Assembly (NCBI GenBank): GCA_964352405.1
Contig: CAYGRY010000009.1
Span: 1 to 53,678 of the forward strand
Direction: 5' to 3'
DNA: 53,678 nt
Source of the DNA: UBA4207 sp964352405
GTDB taxonomy: Bacteria > Bdellovibrionota > Bacteriovoracia > Bacteriovoracales > Bacteriovoracaceae
Position 1 is the stretch's first letter. Each line of letters opens with the position of its first letter. The position numbers and the translations under genes were made by a program. The notes beneath the pieces were generated by a model. The model was given only the letters and a program-made list of their open reading frames with translations. It did not search any database and had not been told where the DNA came from. Of this stretch, positions 26,412 to 35,329 are shown one piece after another.

Positions 26412-27716
26412 GTGTCTGAGTCAGCAAAAAAATTAACGACACTAGATGATTTAGTCCCAAATGATAACTTTGAGGCACTAAAGAATATAATTGTCGCTAA
26501 TCCAAAAGCCTTTGCAGCAGAGGATCTCTTTGAGATTCGCCTCGGTGAGACTCGTCTTGGACCTATCTACAATCAAGACCTCAAAGCCTACGTCGCCCAG
26601 GATGCTAATTTTCCAGTTTCATGCTTTGTTAGTCAGTTTGCAGCAGAAGATTGGATCCCTATTTTGCAGCACCCTTTTTTCCAACGTAGAAAACCTCAAT
26701 TGGTCGCAAGAAATGATCTCAACATTGAGCATGAAGAATTCTTTTTACTTCATGACGGCAAAAAAACCGGACCTCATAGCGCTGAAGAAATCGATGATAA
26801 ATTAAGAAATGGTAAAGTCTTAGTCAGTGATCAGATTAGTTCTGATGCCGGTCAAAGTTGGGGAAGAGTTTACGAGATTGAAGAGTTTGATCGTCGTAAT
26901 ATTACTCCATCAGGTGAACTTCCTTTTATGCCTGAATGGCAGGTTTTTAATAATTCATTCGATGAAGTTGAAAAAGATCTAACTCAACTTAATACGAATT
27001 CAAAAGCAATTGAAACTGATGCTATTGCATCACTGGCCTATCTTGAGAATTTACAATCAGGTAAAGCAGGAAAAACCTCGCCTCTCACCTCTCAAGTTGA
27101 AGTTGATTCTGCACCAATTCCAAAAGTTGTCGTGGCCGCCGTCTGTGCTATTGCTGCAGGCTTAAGCTTTGCAGCTTGGCTGGCTTCAAGACCTGTTGAA
27201 CCACTACGTTCATCATCAAATACGCCAGATAATGTAAGATCAATAGCAACTCAAAATAAGCCAAAATCTGCTCCTGTAGCACCTAATCGTTTAGGACAAG
27301 ATGTTAAAAGAAACGAGAATCCATTTTCACAAAGAATAATAAATAATGTGAAAAAAAATAATTCTGCAACATCAGGCTTTAGAAAATCAAGAGCCTTTAG
27401 AGATAGTATCGTTGCGCCAGTGAATCGTGATGATAATGATTTTGCCTATGAAAATGATCGTCCATTAGAGCAAGATCCTATTGGCTCAAAACTATCGAAA
27501 GAAAGTGTTTATCCTGATGATGATTATCAACAAGAATTATTAGAAGAAGGTTCTGGTTCACAGGCTAATTTTGAAGACGATCGTTTTATTAATTCGGAAA
27601 AACAAGCCGAAAACGACTTTGCAAAAATCTATGAATCAGATGCTCCTGATAAAGCTGTGATGGGTGAATCAGAGTCGTATGACCAAGTTAACGAAAACGA
27701 ATACGATTCTTACTAA
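26412..27716 (+). CDS. GYF-domain single-pass membrane protein
   Basis: A 434-residue protein. Residues about 112-165 form a GYF_2-like domain (FFLLHDGKKTGPHSAEEIDDKLRNGKV...W); residues about 40-95 look like a second, weaker copy (IRLGETRLGPIYNQDLKAYV). One transmembrane helix follows at about 237-257, then a long low-complexity Asn/Ser/Asp/Glu-rich region of about 175 residues. GYF domains bind proline-rich peptides; the N-terminal pair would be cytosolic and the acidic tail periplasmic. GTG start is set by a GGAGG 7 bases upstream. Leads towards tmk-holB-ricT. Confidence 0.7.
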   Translation: MSESAKKLTTLDDLVPNDNFEALKNIIVANPKAFAAEDLFEIRLGETRLGPIYNQDLKAYVAQDANFPVSCFVSQFAAEDWIPILQHPFFQRRKPQLVARNDLNIEHEEFFLLHDGKKTGPHSAEEIDDKLRNGKVLVSDQISSDAGQSWGRVYEIEEFDRRNITPSGELPFMPEWQVFNNSFDEVEKDLTQLNTNSKAIETDAIASLAYLENLQSGKAGKTSPLTSQVEVDSAPIPKVVVAAVCAIAAGLSFAAWLASRPVEPLRSSSNTPDNVRSIATQNKPKSAPVAPNRLGQDVKRNENPFSQRIINNVKKNNSATSGFRKSRAFRDSIVAPVNRDDNDFAYENDRPLEQDPIGSKLSKESVYPDDDYQQELLEEGSGSQANFEDDRFINSEKQAENDFAKIYESDAPDKAVMGESESYDQVNENEYDSY

Positions 27717-27762
27717 TCACTAAATTATTGAGTCGCCGCTTAAGTTTGTGCTAACGTTTGGC

Positions 27763-28476
27763 ATGAATAAAAACACCCCATCTCCAGAACTTTTATCGAA
27801 TTTTCGTACTCCGGCCTTTCCTGGCTCATATTTTTTAAGCTTTGAAGGCATTGAGGGAGCTGGTAAATCAACTCAAATTCAATCAGTTATCGATTATCTT
27901 GAGAAGAAGGGTATGCGTGTCCTGATTGTTAGAGAACCAGGTGGAACTTCATTTGGTGAGCGTCTGCGTCAAGCGGTTCTAGGCGCCAATCATGATCTTC
28001 ACCCTTTGGCTGAGGCTCATCTTTTTGCGTCATCAAGAGCTCAATTGCTGCATGAAGTTGTAATGAAGGAACTCGGAGTTCCGGGCACAGCAATTATTTG
28101 TGACCGCTATATCGATAGCACTATCGCCTATCAAGGCCTTGCTAGAGATTTGGGAGCGAGTACAGTTCTTGAACTTCACCGTGCCTTTCCATTATGTCTT
28201 GTACCTCACCTAACTTTTTACCTAAGAATTGGTGTTCAAACATCTCATGCTAGACAAAAAATGAGGAACGCTCCAAAAGATTATTTTGAAAGACAAGGTA
28301 ATAGCTTTTACGAAAAATTAGTTGAAGGATACGATCTAGCCGCTCAACTTTTTCCGAATAGAATTTCAGTGATTGATGGAGAGAGAGATTTTGATGCTGT
28401 TAACGTTGATATCCTAGCGAGACTAGATCAATTGTTAGCGACAAAAAAAGATCAGTACCATCAGCATGACGATTAA
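27763..28476 (+). CDS. tmk: Thymidylate kinase
   Basis: Converts dTMP to dTDP. Walker A FEGIEGAGKST is at about residue 29; the DR(Y/H) motif appears as CDRYIDSTIAYQG, and REPGGTSFGERLR is the conserved dTMP-binding stretch. The N-terminal extension of about 20 residues before the usual start is kept because no closer start with a ribosome site is seen; I use ATG 27763 rather than GTG 27748. Two bases separate its stop from the holB start, a common bacterial pair. Confidence 0.95.
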   Translation: MNKNTPSPELLSNFRTPAFPGSYFLSFEGIEGAGKSTQIQSVIDYLEKKGMRVLIVREPGGTSFGERLRQAVLGANHDLHPLAEAHLFASSRAQLLHEVVMKELGVPGTAIICDRYIDSTIAYQGLARDLGASTVLELHRAFPLCLVPHLTFYLRIGVQTSHARQKMRNAPKDYFERQGNSFYEKLVEGYDLAAQLFPNRISVIDGERDFDAVNVDILARLDQLLATKKDQYHQHDD

Positions 28477-28478
28477 GC

Positions 28479-29279
28479 ATGAAAGAATTATTAGGCCAAG
28501 CACTCCTTTCAAGATATTCTAAAAGAAGCCTTGGACATTTTTATATCTTAAATTCTTCCTCTGAAGATTATTTAAAACAGTGGTCAAAAGATTTTATTCT
28601 TAGTGTTCTCTTTGATCAAAATAAAGACGCTAATCAAAATGAGCGCCGCTTTAATCAAGGTCATCCTGATCTTTTATGGCTTACTCCTGAAGAGGATCAG
28701 TATAAAATTGAAAATAAAGATTTTGATCCGCTTTTTCAGGCGATGGCGCATAAGCCTTTAGAACTTCCATGGAAGTTTATCTTTGTCGAAAAGCCGCAAA
28801 CGATTGGTTCAAGCTACGCTAATAAATTATTAAAAACATTAGAAGAGCCAACTGATCATTGCACCATTTTCTTTTTAAACGCCGGCGCTACGCCACTTCT
28901 TTCAACGGTAGAGTCCAGAGCGATTAAACTCAATTTGAATCCACCAAAACCTGTCGAAGAACTCATGGCCAAGCCCAAGGAATCTCTCGCTGACTTCATG
29001 AGGCGCTGGACCGCCCAATATCCAAATAACTTTGATGCTGATCTCGAGTTTTCCAGCCAGCTTCCAAAACTAGCTGGAGAATTAAGCCTTCTAAGCAAGG
29101 GTAAATATGAAAATGAAGCCATAGTGATTCAAGGATTGTTGAATTGGAGTTTGGTGAATATTGAAAACCCGAAGACTATTGAAGAGATACTCGACGCATC
29201 AAAACATCATCAACACTCTAAAGCCTTTAACAGTTCGATAAATGAGAGAATTTTTAGTTTAGTCACGACTTTATCTTAA
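28479..29279 (+). CDS. holB: DNA polymerase III delta' subunit-like clamp loader protein
   Basis: A 266-residue protein, shorter than typical HolB (about 330). The sensor-region motif LLKTLEEPTDHCTIFFLNA and TVESRAIKL are characteristic of delta'/gamma clamp loader subunits. There is no Walker A motif, as expected for a delta' that does not hydrolyse ATP; the usual zinc-binding cysteines are also missing. Position after tmk strengthens the call. It would load the beta clamp together with tau/gamma and delta. Confidence 0.83.
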   Translation: MKELLGQALLSRYSKRSLGHFYILNSSSEDYLKQWSKDFILSVLFDQNKDANQNERRFNQGHPDLLWLTPEEDQYKIENKDFDPLFQAMAHKPLELPWKFIFVEKPQTIGSSYANKLLKTLEEPTDHCTIFFLNAGATPLLSTVESRAIKLNLNPPKPVEELMAKPKESLADFMRRWTAQYPNNFDADLEFSSQLPKLAGELSLLSKGKYENEAIVIQGLLNWSLVNIENPKTIEEILDASKHHQHSKAFNSSINERIFSLVTTLS

Positions 29280-29378
29280 TTCCTCCACCAATTTTAAAGC
29301 GCTTTGTGCATGGACATTTTCTCGTAAAAACCCGAGAATATAGGTTGTTTTAGAACAAATGATTAAGGACTTAATGTC

Positions 29379-30680
29379 ATGCAACATAATCCGTCAGAAG
29401 ACGGTCAAAATGAGATAGAAACAGATAATACGCAAACGACGAACGAAGAGATAACCGAGCAAGAAGAATATTCATCAGATCAAGATAATGAAGATCAAAG
29501 CGATAGCGGCGATGATGATGGTGAAACATTTGCGACAGGTGAAAAGCTTCAACTTGTAAGAGTGCGTTTTCCTGGAAACTCAAGACCACATACATTTTTA
29601 GTTGGTAAACGAAGCTACACTTACGGCCAACAAGTTGTTGCCATGAGTGATCGTGGACTATCCGTAGGCTACGTGAACTCGTTTCCTTATGATATTAGCT
29701 ATCATGAGAATATGGGTAAGTTTCGTCCCATCAATCGTGTCGCCAGCGAAGAAGATCTTATTCTTCAGCGTGAACATATTCACCGTGAGCGCGATGCCGA
29801 TATTATGGCAAAAAGGCTTATTGAAAAACATAATCTTGATATGACCCTGACCCATGTTGAGTTTACTCAAAATGGTAAAAAAGCGGTGTTCTATTTTAAC
29901 GCTCCTAACAGAGTAGACTTTAGAACATTAGTTAAAGACCTAGTATCTGAATTAAGAATTCGTGTTGAACTTAGACAGATCTCGGTTCGTGATCGCTCAG
30001 CTGCTATTGGAGCTATTGGCGTTTGTGGACTAGTAACATGTTGTTCATCATTTTTAAAAAACTATGGCTCTGTTTCAATTAAGATGGCAAAAAACCAAAA
30101 CCTTGCCCTAGTGCCTACAAAAATCAATGGTGTATGCGGACAAATTAAATGCTGCATGAAATTTGAAGATGCCGTTTACGTAGAAAAGAAAAAGCTTCTT
30201 CCAAAAGAGGGCTCAATCATCGCTACGGCTAATGGTGATATTGGTCGCGTTTACCGCATTCATATTCTTATTGAGCAATTTGAGTTGATTACAGATCAAG
30301 GACGTAAACGTCGTTATGCCATTAATCAGTATAATCCGGAGGTCACACCACCAAAAGATTATCAATTCCCAAGAGAACTTCCATTCTTTCAAGATGAAAC
30401 TCAAAGTGTGATCGGCCTTGAAGTCGCTGAACAAAAAACAGCAGATGACTTTAATCAGGCCAGCAGCTTGTTTCAAGATGATGATGAGCAAGAAGACTCA
30501 ACATATGCTGACAATACTAGCAGTGCTGAAGAGACGACAAAACCAACTCAGCAAGCGAGTTCACCAACTCAAACTGAAGATGGACAAGAACGTCCTAAAA
30601 AGCGTCGCTCAAATCGCAATAGAAGAAATAGAAACCGTAATAAAAATGGCGGTTCTAATGATAGTGGTCCAACAAATTAG
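29379..30680 (+). CDS. ricT: PSP1/RicT-family protein with acidic N-terminus and basic tail
   Basis: A 433-residue protein. The PSP1 domain (about 60-300) shows FNAPNRVDFRTLVKDLVSELRIRVELRQI, then GVCGLVTCCSSF and GVCGQIKCCMKFED with the cysteine pairs of this family. In Bacillus the family (RicT/YaaT) takes part in the complex that assists RNase Y-dependent mRNA processing; in Gram-negatives the role is little known. This protein adds a very acidic N-terminus (about 1-50) and a basic Arg/Asn-rich C-terminus that could bind RNA. It follows holB by 99 bases, an order also seen in other phyla. Confidence 0.85.
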   Translation: MQHNPSEDGQNEIETDNTQTTNEEITEQEEYSSDQDNEDQSDSGDDDGETFATGEKLQLVRVRFPGNSRPHTFLVGKRSYTYGQQVVAMSDRGLSVGYVNSFPYDISYHENMGKFRPINRVASEEDLILQREHIHRERDADIMAKRLIEKHNLDMTLTHVEFTQNGKKAVFYFNAPNRVDFRTLVKDLVSELRIRVELRQISVRDRSAAIGAIGVCGLVTCCSSFLKNYGSVSIKMAKNQNLALVPTKINGVCGQIKCCMKFEDAVYVEKKKLLPKEGSIIATANGDIGRVYRIHILIEQFELITDQGRKRRYAINQYNPEVTPPKDYQFPRELPFFQDETQSVIGLEVAEQKTADDFNQASSLFQDDDEQEDSTYADNTSSAEETTKPTQQASSPTQTEDGQERPKKRRSNRNRRNRNRNKNGGSNDSGPTN

Positions 30681-30697
30681 AATTGGTTGGGTGTAAT

Positions 30698-31975
30698 TTG
30701 AAGATTCTTCACACCTCAGATTGGCACTTAGGTAAGAAGCTTTTTAAAGTTTCACGCCTACCTGAGCAAAAACTCTTCTTAGCCTGGCTTGAGCAGACAA
30801 TGCTTGAGCAAAATATCGATGCGCTTGTTATGGCAGGAGATGTATTTGATACGCCTCACCCACCTCATGATGCGCTAGAGTTATATTATCAGTTTCTAGA
30901 AGCCATGGATAAGCATTCAAAGAAAGTCTTCATCATTGCCGGTAATCACGACTCCGGTCGCTTCTTACAAGCGCCAAATTTCTTTCTCAAAAATAAAAAT
31001 ATCCATGTGGTTGGAAGATTCCCATCCGATAACGAATTCAATCCAAACGATTATGTATTTAAGGTAGAAGAAGGCAAAAACCAATGGTTTATCCACCTTC
31101 TTCCTTTTTTTAGAAGTCACGAAGTTTTAGAATACGTGCAGCGCTCAAAACTGATTACAGAGACAGAATTTCCCAGAATGGTTTTAGAAAAACCAGAGCA
31201 GTTAATTGAGCTCGGTATTGTCGATGTCATGAAGCGAATGATTGAAAGCGAACAATCATCGAGCGAAAACAAAACAAAGCGAATGCTTGTCTCACATCAT
31301 TTGTTTGGTGGCTTTAGACTTGCTGGTAGTGAGCAGTCAGTAAGTATCTCAGGCCTTGATGGACTTCCAAGTTCTCTTTGGGGACTACCCTATGATGATC
31401 TGGCGATTGGTCATATTCATCAGACTCAGCGACTTAGAGAAGAAAAACCAAGGGCCATCTATCCCGGCTCGCCTATACGCTTTAGGTTTAATGAAAAACG
31501 TGAAAAAAAGATTTCTATCTTAGAATGGAACGATACAGACATTGAACAATCGTTTATAGAAATTCCTGAATTTAGACCAGTCATCTCAATCAAGCTTGAT
31601 CAAGAGGATTTAAAGACCAAGCTTGCTGGTGAACTGTTAAATTATGAACAAAACTATGAATTGGCCGGATTATTAGAAATTAAAATAAAGGCCACTGGTG
31701 CAGTCTCAGGACTGGCAGATGAAATTAGAGAGATCCTTAATCAAGTCGAGCGACCATGGGAACTCTTATCACTTCAAATTGAAGGACAAAGTGGCGCTCT
31801 CTCAAGTTCAGAAAAAGAGCACGCTCATCTCATCACCAATATTGGTGGTGGTGGTGCTAACCTTGAAGAACTTTTTAAGCTTTATTATAAAAAGAAATAC
31901 CCTTCAAAAGAAAAACCTAGTGAACAGCTTCTAGAAGACTTTAAATCTCTGATTGAGGAGCTTGAACGCTCATGA
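30698..31975 (+). CDS. sbcD: SbcD (Mre11-type) nuclease subunit
   Basis: A metallophosphoesterase of about 425 residues that with SbcC forms the nuclease that cuts hairpins and end-blocked DNA. Metal motifs: DWHLGK, GDVFD, GNHDS and GHIH. I place the start at TTG 30698 so that the protein begins KILHTSDWHLGK, as in SbcD; an in-frame TTG at 30683 adds five residues. The 3' end overlaps sbcC by 4 bases. An acid/Lys-rich tail follows the cap domain. Confidence 0.95.
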   Translation: MKILHTSDWHLGKKLFKVSRLPEQKLFLAWLEQTMLEQNIDALVMAGDVFDTPHPPHDALELYYQFLEAMDKHSKKVFIIAGNHDSGRFLQAPNFFLKNKNIHVVGRFPSDNEFNPNDYVFKVEEGKNQWFIHLLPFFRSHEVLEYVQRSKLITETEFPRMVLEKPEQLIELGIVDVMKRMIESEQSSSENKTKRMLVSHHLFGGFRLAGSEQSVSISGLDGLPSSLWGLPYDDLAIGHIHQTQRLREEKPRAIYPGSPIRFRFNEKREKKISILEWNDTDIEQSFIEIPEFRPVISIKLDQEDLKTKLAGELLNYEQNYELAGLLEIKIKATGAVSGLADEIREILNQVERPWELLSLQIEGQSGALSSSEKEHAHLITNIGGGGANLEELFKLYYKKKYPSKEKPSEQLLEDFKSLIEELERS

Positions 31976-34900
31976 GATTTATTAAACTCAAACTCCATAA
32001 TATAACTTCTCTAAGAGGCGAGCATATTATTGATTTTGGAGAGGCCCTAGGTCACGAAGAACTCTTTGCCATCACCGGTGCAACGGGATCGGGTAAGTCA
32101 TCGCTGTTAACCGCCATCTCACTAGCCTTATATGGCAACACCTACAAAAAAACATTAAATCAATGGGAATATGTCACTCAAGATGAAGTTGAAGCTAGTA
32201 TTGATTTAGAGTTTAGTAGTAATGGTGTGGTTTATAGAGCTTTATGGCGCTGTAAAAAACATATCGACAAGAATGGTATACTTAGACCCAAATATACAAA
32301 AGAGTTATTAGCAAACGGCGAGATGACGGATCAGGACATCGAAACCATCGTTGGTCTTAATTTTGAACAATTTAAAAAAACCATTATTTTAAACCAAGGC
32401 CAATTTGCTGAATTTTTAACAGCAACCTTTACTGAAAGAAAACTCATTTTAGAAAATTTAGCTGGTGCAGAATTATTATCTGGTTTGAACAAAAATTTAA
32501 AAGAAAAAATAAGAGAGATGTCCAGAGTCCAAGGTGAACTAGAAGCTCGTATCGAAGGTGGACTCCCCTTCAGTGAAGACGATCTTAAAGCAATGCGAGA
32601 AAAAGTGGTCGAACTTGAAAAAGAGAGACCAACGCTTGAACATAATGTCGAATGCTTCCAAAAAGATGAAAACCAACTCAACGAACTCGTAAAATGGATA
32701 AAAGACATCAACCGTTATAAAGGTGAAGAGCAAGGTGCCTTGCTGGAGCTTCAAACAAGTAACGATCTCTTGCAAAAATCAAAAGACGAATATCGCGTTT
32801 GGCAAAAAGATTTTGATGCCTTTAAAACGATTAGAGATAGAAGAAGAGATGAGTTACAAAAAGCTATTCAGTTTGAAAAAGAGCTAGATTCTAAAACAAT
32901 TTTAGAAAGCACTATTGCTCAAAAAGACGTTGAGCGAGAAAAAACTGAAAAACAATGGCAAATTAATCTAGAGAAGTGGAATCAAAGACAGAAAGAAATT
33001 ACAGTAACAATTGAAGATCTCAAACTTGATTCAGATTATCTATTATTATCCGAAATATCGAGAAATGCCATTGATGCTTTAATGGCTGAATGGAATGAAT
33101 CTTTAAACCAGCTCAATATCAATGTATCAAAAATAGAAAATGCAAAAGCTGCGATGGATAAGACTAAAGTTCGTGGCAGTGAATTAAGCGCTGAGCTCGT
33201 TCAGCTCGAAACTAAAAAAAGTAAACTCATTGTTAATCCAGAAGAGTTCAATCAACTGGATCAATTTAAAGAAGAGCACTCCCTTTTAAATCGCTATATC
33301 GGCCCATTAGATGAAAGCATCAGAAGCAGTGATGAGATTTCAAGAAAGATTAAAAATAAAAATATAGAAAAAGAAGAATTTCAAAAGCAGTTTACACTTC
33401 GAAAAGATAAGGTTGAAAAAGACCAACTGAGACTTGAAAACCTGCAACTTAAAAAGAAACAAGCTGAACTTGAACAAGCCATTTCAACAATTATTGAGCA
33501 TCATCACGAGGGCGATGATTGCCTTATCTGTGGAAACGATTGGAATGAAGAGAAAGTTAAACAACTTCATCTAAACAAGTCACAATCAGTTCAAGACTTA
33601 AACTCCATGAACCAGCTTGAAAAAGAGATTCAAGCGGAAGAAATTCGAATAGAAAGTCTTGAAGAGAAAGTTAAGTCAATGAAGAGCGAAATCCAATCGA
33701 CGGAGATAGAACTCAAAAGATATAATGATAATCTGATTAAATATTGCAGCGAACTTAAGATTAATAAAAATGAATTTAATAAGGCTGAGCTAGAAAAGAA
33801 ACTCGACCTATTAGGTAAAAAGATACGAGTTATTGAAGATAATGCATCAGAAGCCAAACTTATAGAACAAGCGCTCAAACAAAAAAACGAAGAAAGACTC
33901 AAACTTCGCGATGAGTGGAGCCACCAAAATGATATTCATGAGGAATGCCTTAAAGCCAAGTCAAACCTTGAACTCATTATTAAACGCTCTTATCAAGACT
34001 TAAAAAGTCGATTGCCAGAAATACCAAGTGAGCTTTCATTGGCAAGAAACTACTTAAAAAAACAGCATGAATTTAGGCATCAGCGTGAAAAACTCGAACA
34101 AGAAGCTAATGACCTAAAGCAACGTCTAGAACAAGGTCATATTGAAGCTGGTGAGCGTAATCTAGAAAAAACTAAAGACGCCACGATTCGAACAACATTA
34201 TTACAAGAGATTCAGCAACTGAGACAAAAGTTGACTCCCCTCATTCCAGAAGGTTCAACGTCAAAAGCTCTTAAGACGATTGAGGAACAGGACGACGAAA
34301 AAAACAAACAAAAAGATCATTGGCAGACAAAGCTTAAAGAGCTGGAACAAAAATGTGAAACTAACCGTACCAAGCATGGCTTTATTTCCGAACAACTTAA
34401 AAAAGCCAGATCAGAACTTGAAAAAATACTCTCTACTATTAATTCCCGGGACTCACGCCAAGAATATAAAAACCTCAATGACTTTTCTAGAGGATTTGAA
34501 AAGCTTAAGAGTCTTAATCAGTCTCATGAAATTGAAGCAGCTTTTAATGAGATTCAGCTATGGTTTACTGAGTTTTTTATGGTTGAGTTCAAAAAATCTA
34601 AAGAGTCTTTTAAGGCATTAGAAACAGAGCTTATTGAATTAAAGAAGTCTCTTGATATTGATGCAAAAAAACGTAAAGAGTTAGAAAAGTTTAAAGAAGA
34701 ACTTGATATCGCGATTAAGAAAAAACGTCGTTGGGATGAACTCTCCTCTGTGCTAGGTCAGGATGAATTTAGAGGGTTTGCTCTAGGTCTCGTCGAAGAG
34801 CGATTGGTTGAGCAAACAAACTTCGAATTAGAGCATTTATGTGAAGGTCGCTACCAAATTACTCTTTTAGAAAATAAAAAACAATCACAAGACTTCTTGG

Positions 34901-35232
34901 TGATTGATAATTGGCGTGGTGGCGGTGAACGTAAGATATCAACTCTTTCTGGTGGCGAAACATTCTTAGTCAGTCTTGCCATGGCCTTATCATTGGCGGA
35001 ACTCACTAGAGGCCAGACTGAAGTCGATGCCTTCTTTATAGATGAAGGCTTTGGAACTCTTGATCGTGACTCAATCGATGATGTGCTTGAAGTGCTCTCC
35101 AATGTTCAAAGCCGTGGTAAACAAATTGGCCTTATCTCCCACGTCAAGGCCCTAACTGATCGAATTCCCGTCAATCTCCATCTTGAAAAATCTAATCTCG
35201 GTGATTCTAAAATCCGTATTATCTATAATTAA
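31972..35232 (+). CDS. sbcC: SbcC (Rad50-type) ATPase subunit
   Basis: A 1086-residue SMC-like protein. Walker A GATGSGKSS is near residue 36, the zinc hook CLIC at about 517-520, with long coiled coils on both sides (about 180-500 and 550-880). The ABC signature LSGGETFLVSLAMAL and Walker B AFFIDEGFGTLD are near the C-terminus. It dimerises through the hook and clamps DNA for SbcD. ATGA overlap with sbcD implies coupling. Confidence 0.96.
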   Translation: MRFIKLKLHNITSLRGEHIIDFGEALGHEELFAITGATGSGKSSLLTAISLALYGNTYKKTLNQWEYVTQDEVEASIDLEFSSNGVVYRALWRCKKHIDKNGILRPKYTKELLANGEMTDQDIETIVGLNFEQFKKTIILNQGQFAEFLTATFTERKLILENLAGAELLSGLNKNLKEKIREMSRVQGELEARIEGGLPFSEDDLKAMREKVVELEKERPTLEHNVECFQKDENQLNELVKWIKDINRYKGEEQGALLELQTSNDLLQKSKDEYRVWQKDFDAFKTIRDRRRDELQKAIQFEKELDSKTILESTIAQKDVEREKTEKQWQINLEKWNQRQKEITVTIEDLKLDSDYLLLSEISRNAIDALMAEWNESLNQLNINVSKIENAKAAMDKTKVRGSELSAELVQLETKKSKLIVNPEEFNQLDQFKEEHSLLNRYIGPLDESIRSSDEISRKIKNKNIEKEEFQKQFTLRKDKVEKDQLRLENLQLKKKQAELEQAISTIIEHHHEGDDCLICGNDWNEEKVKQLHLNKSQSVQDLNSMNQLEKEIQAEEIRIESLEEKVKSMKSEIQSTEIELKRYNDNLIKYCSELKINKNEFNKAELEKKLDLLGKKIRVIEDNASEAKLIEQALKQKNEERLKLRDEWSHQNDIHEECLKAKSNLELIIKRSYQDLKSRLPEIPSELSLARNYLKKQHEFRHQREKLEQEANDLKQRLEQGHIEAGERNLEKTKDATIRTTLLQEIQQLRQKLTPLIPEGSTSKALKTIEEQDDEKNKQKDHWQTKLKELEQKCETNRTKHGFISEQLKKARSELEKILSTINSRDSRQEYKNLNDFSRGFEKLKSLNQSHEIEAAFNEIQLWFTEFFMVEFKKSKESFKALETELIELKKSLDIDAKKRKELEKFKEELDIAIKKKRRWDELSSVLGQDEFRGFALGLVEERLVEQTNFELEHLCEGRYQITLLENKKQSQDFLVIDNWRGGGERKISTLSGGETFLVSLAMALSLAELTRGQTEVDAFFIDEGFGTLDRDSIDDVLEVLSNVQSRGKQIGLISHVKALTDRIPVNLHLEKSNLGDSKIRIIYN

Positions 35233-35329
35233 CAGCTCACCTGTAATCTTTACCAATACGCACTTTTTCCCCTGCCAAAACAGCATTTCGCGGTACATAT
35301 AGCCCAATCAACACCTAGAAGGACGTTCT

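Noticed and set aside
31972..35232. Several minus-strand ORFs inside sbcC
   Set aside because: Ser/Phe-rich shadows of the coiled coils of SbcC.
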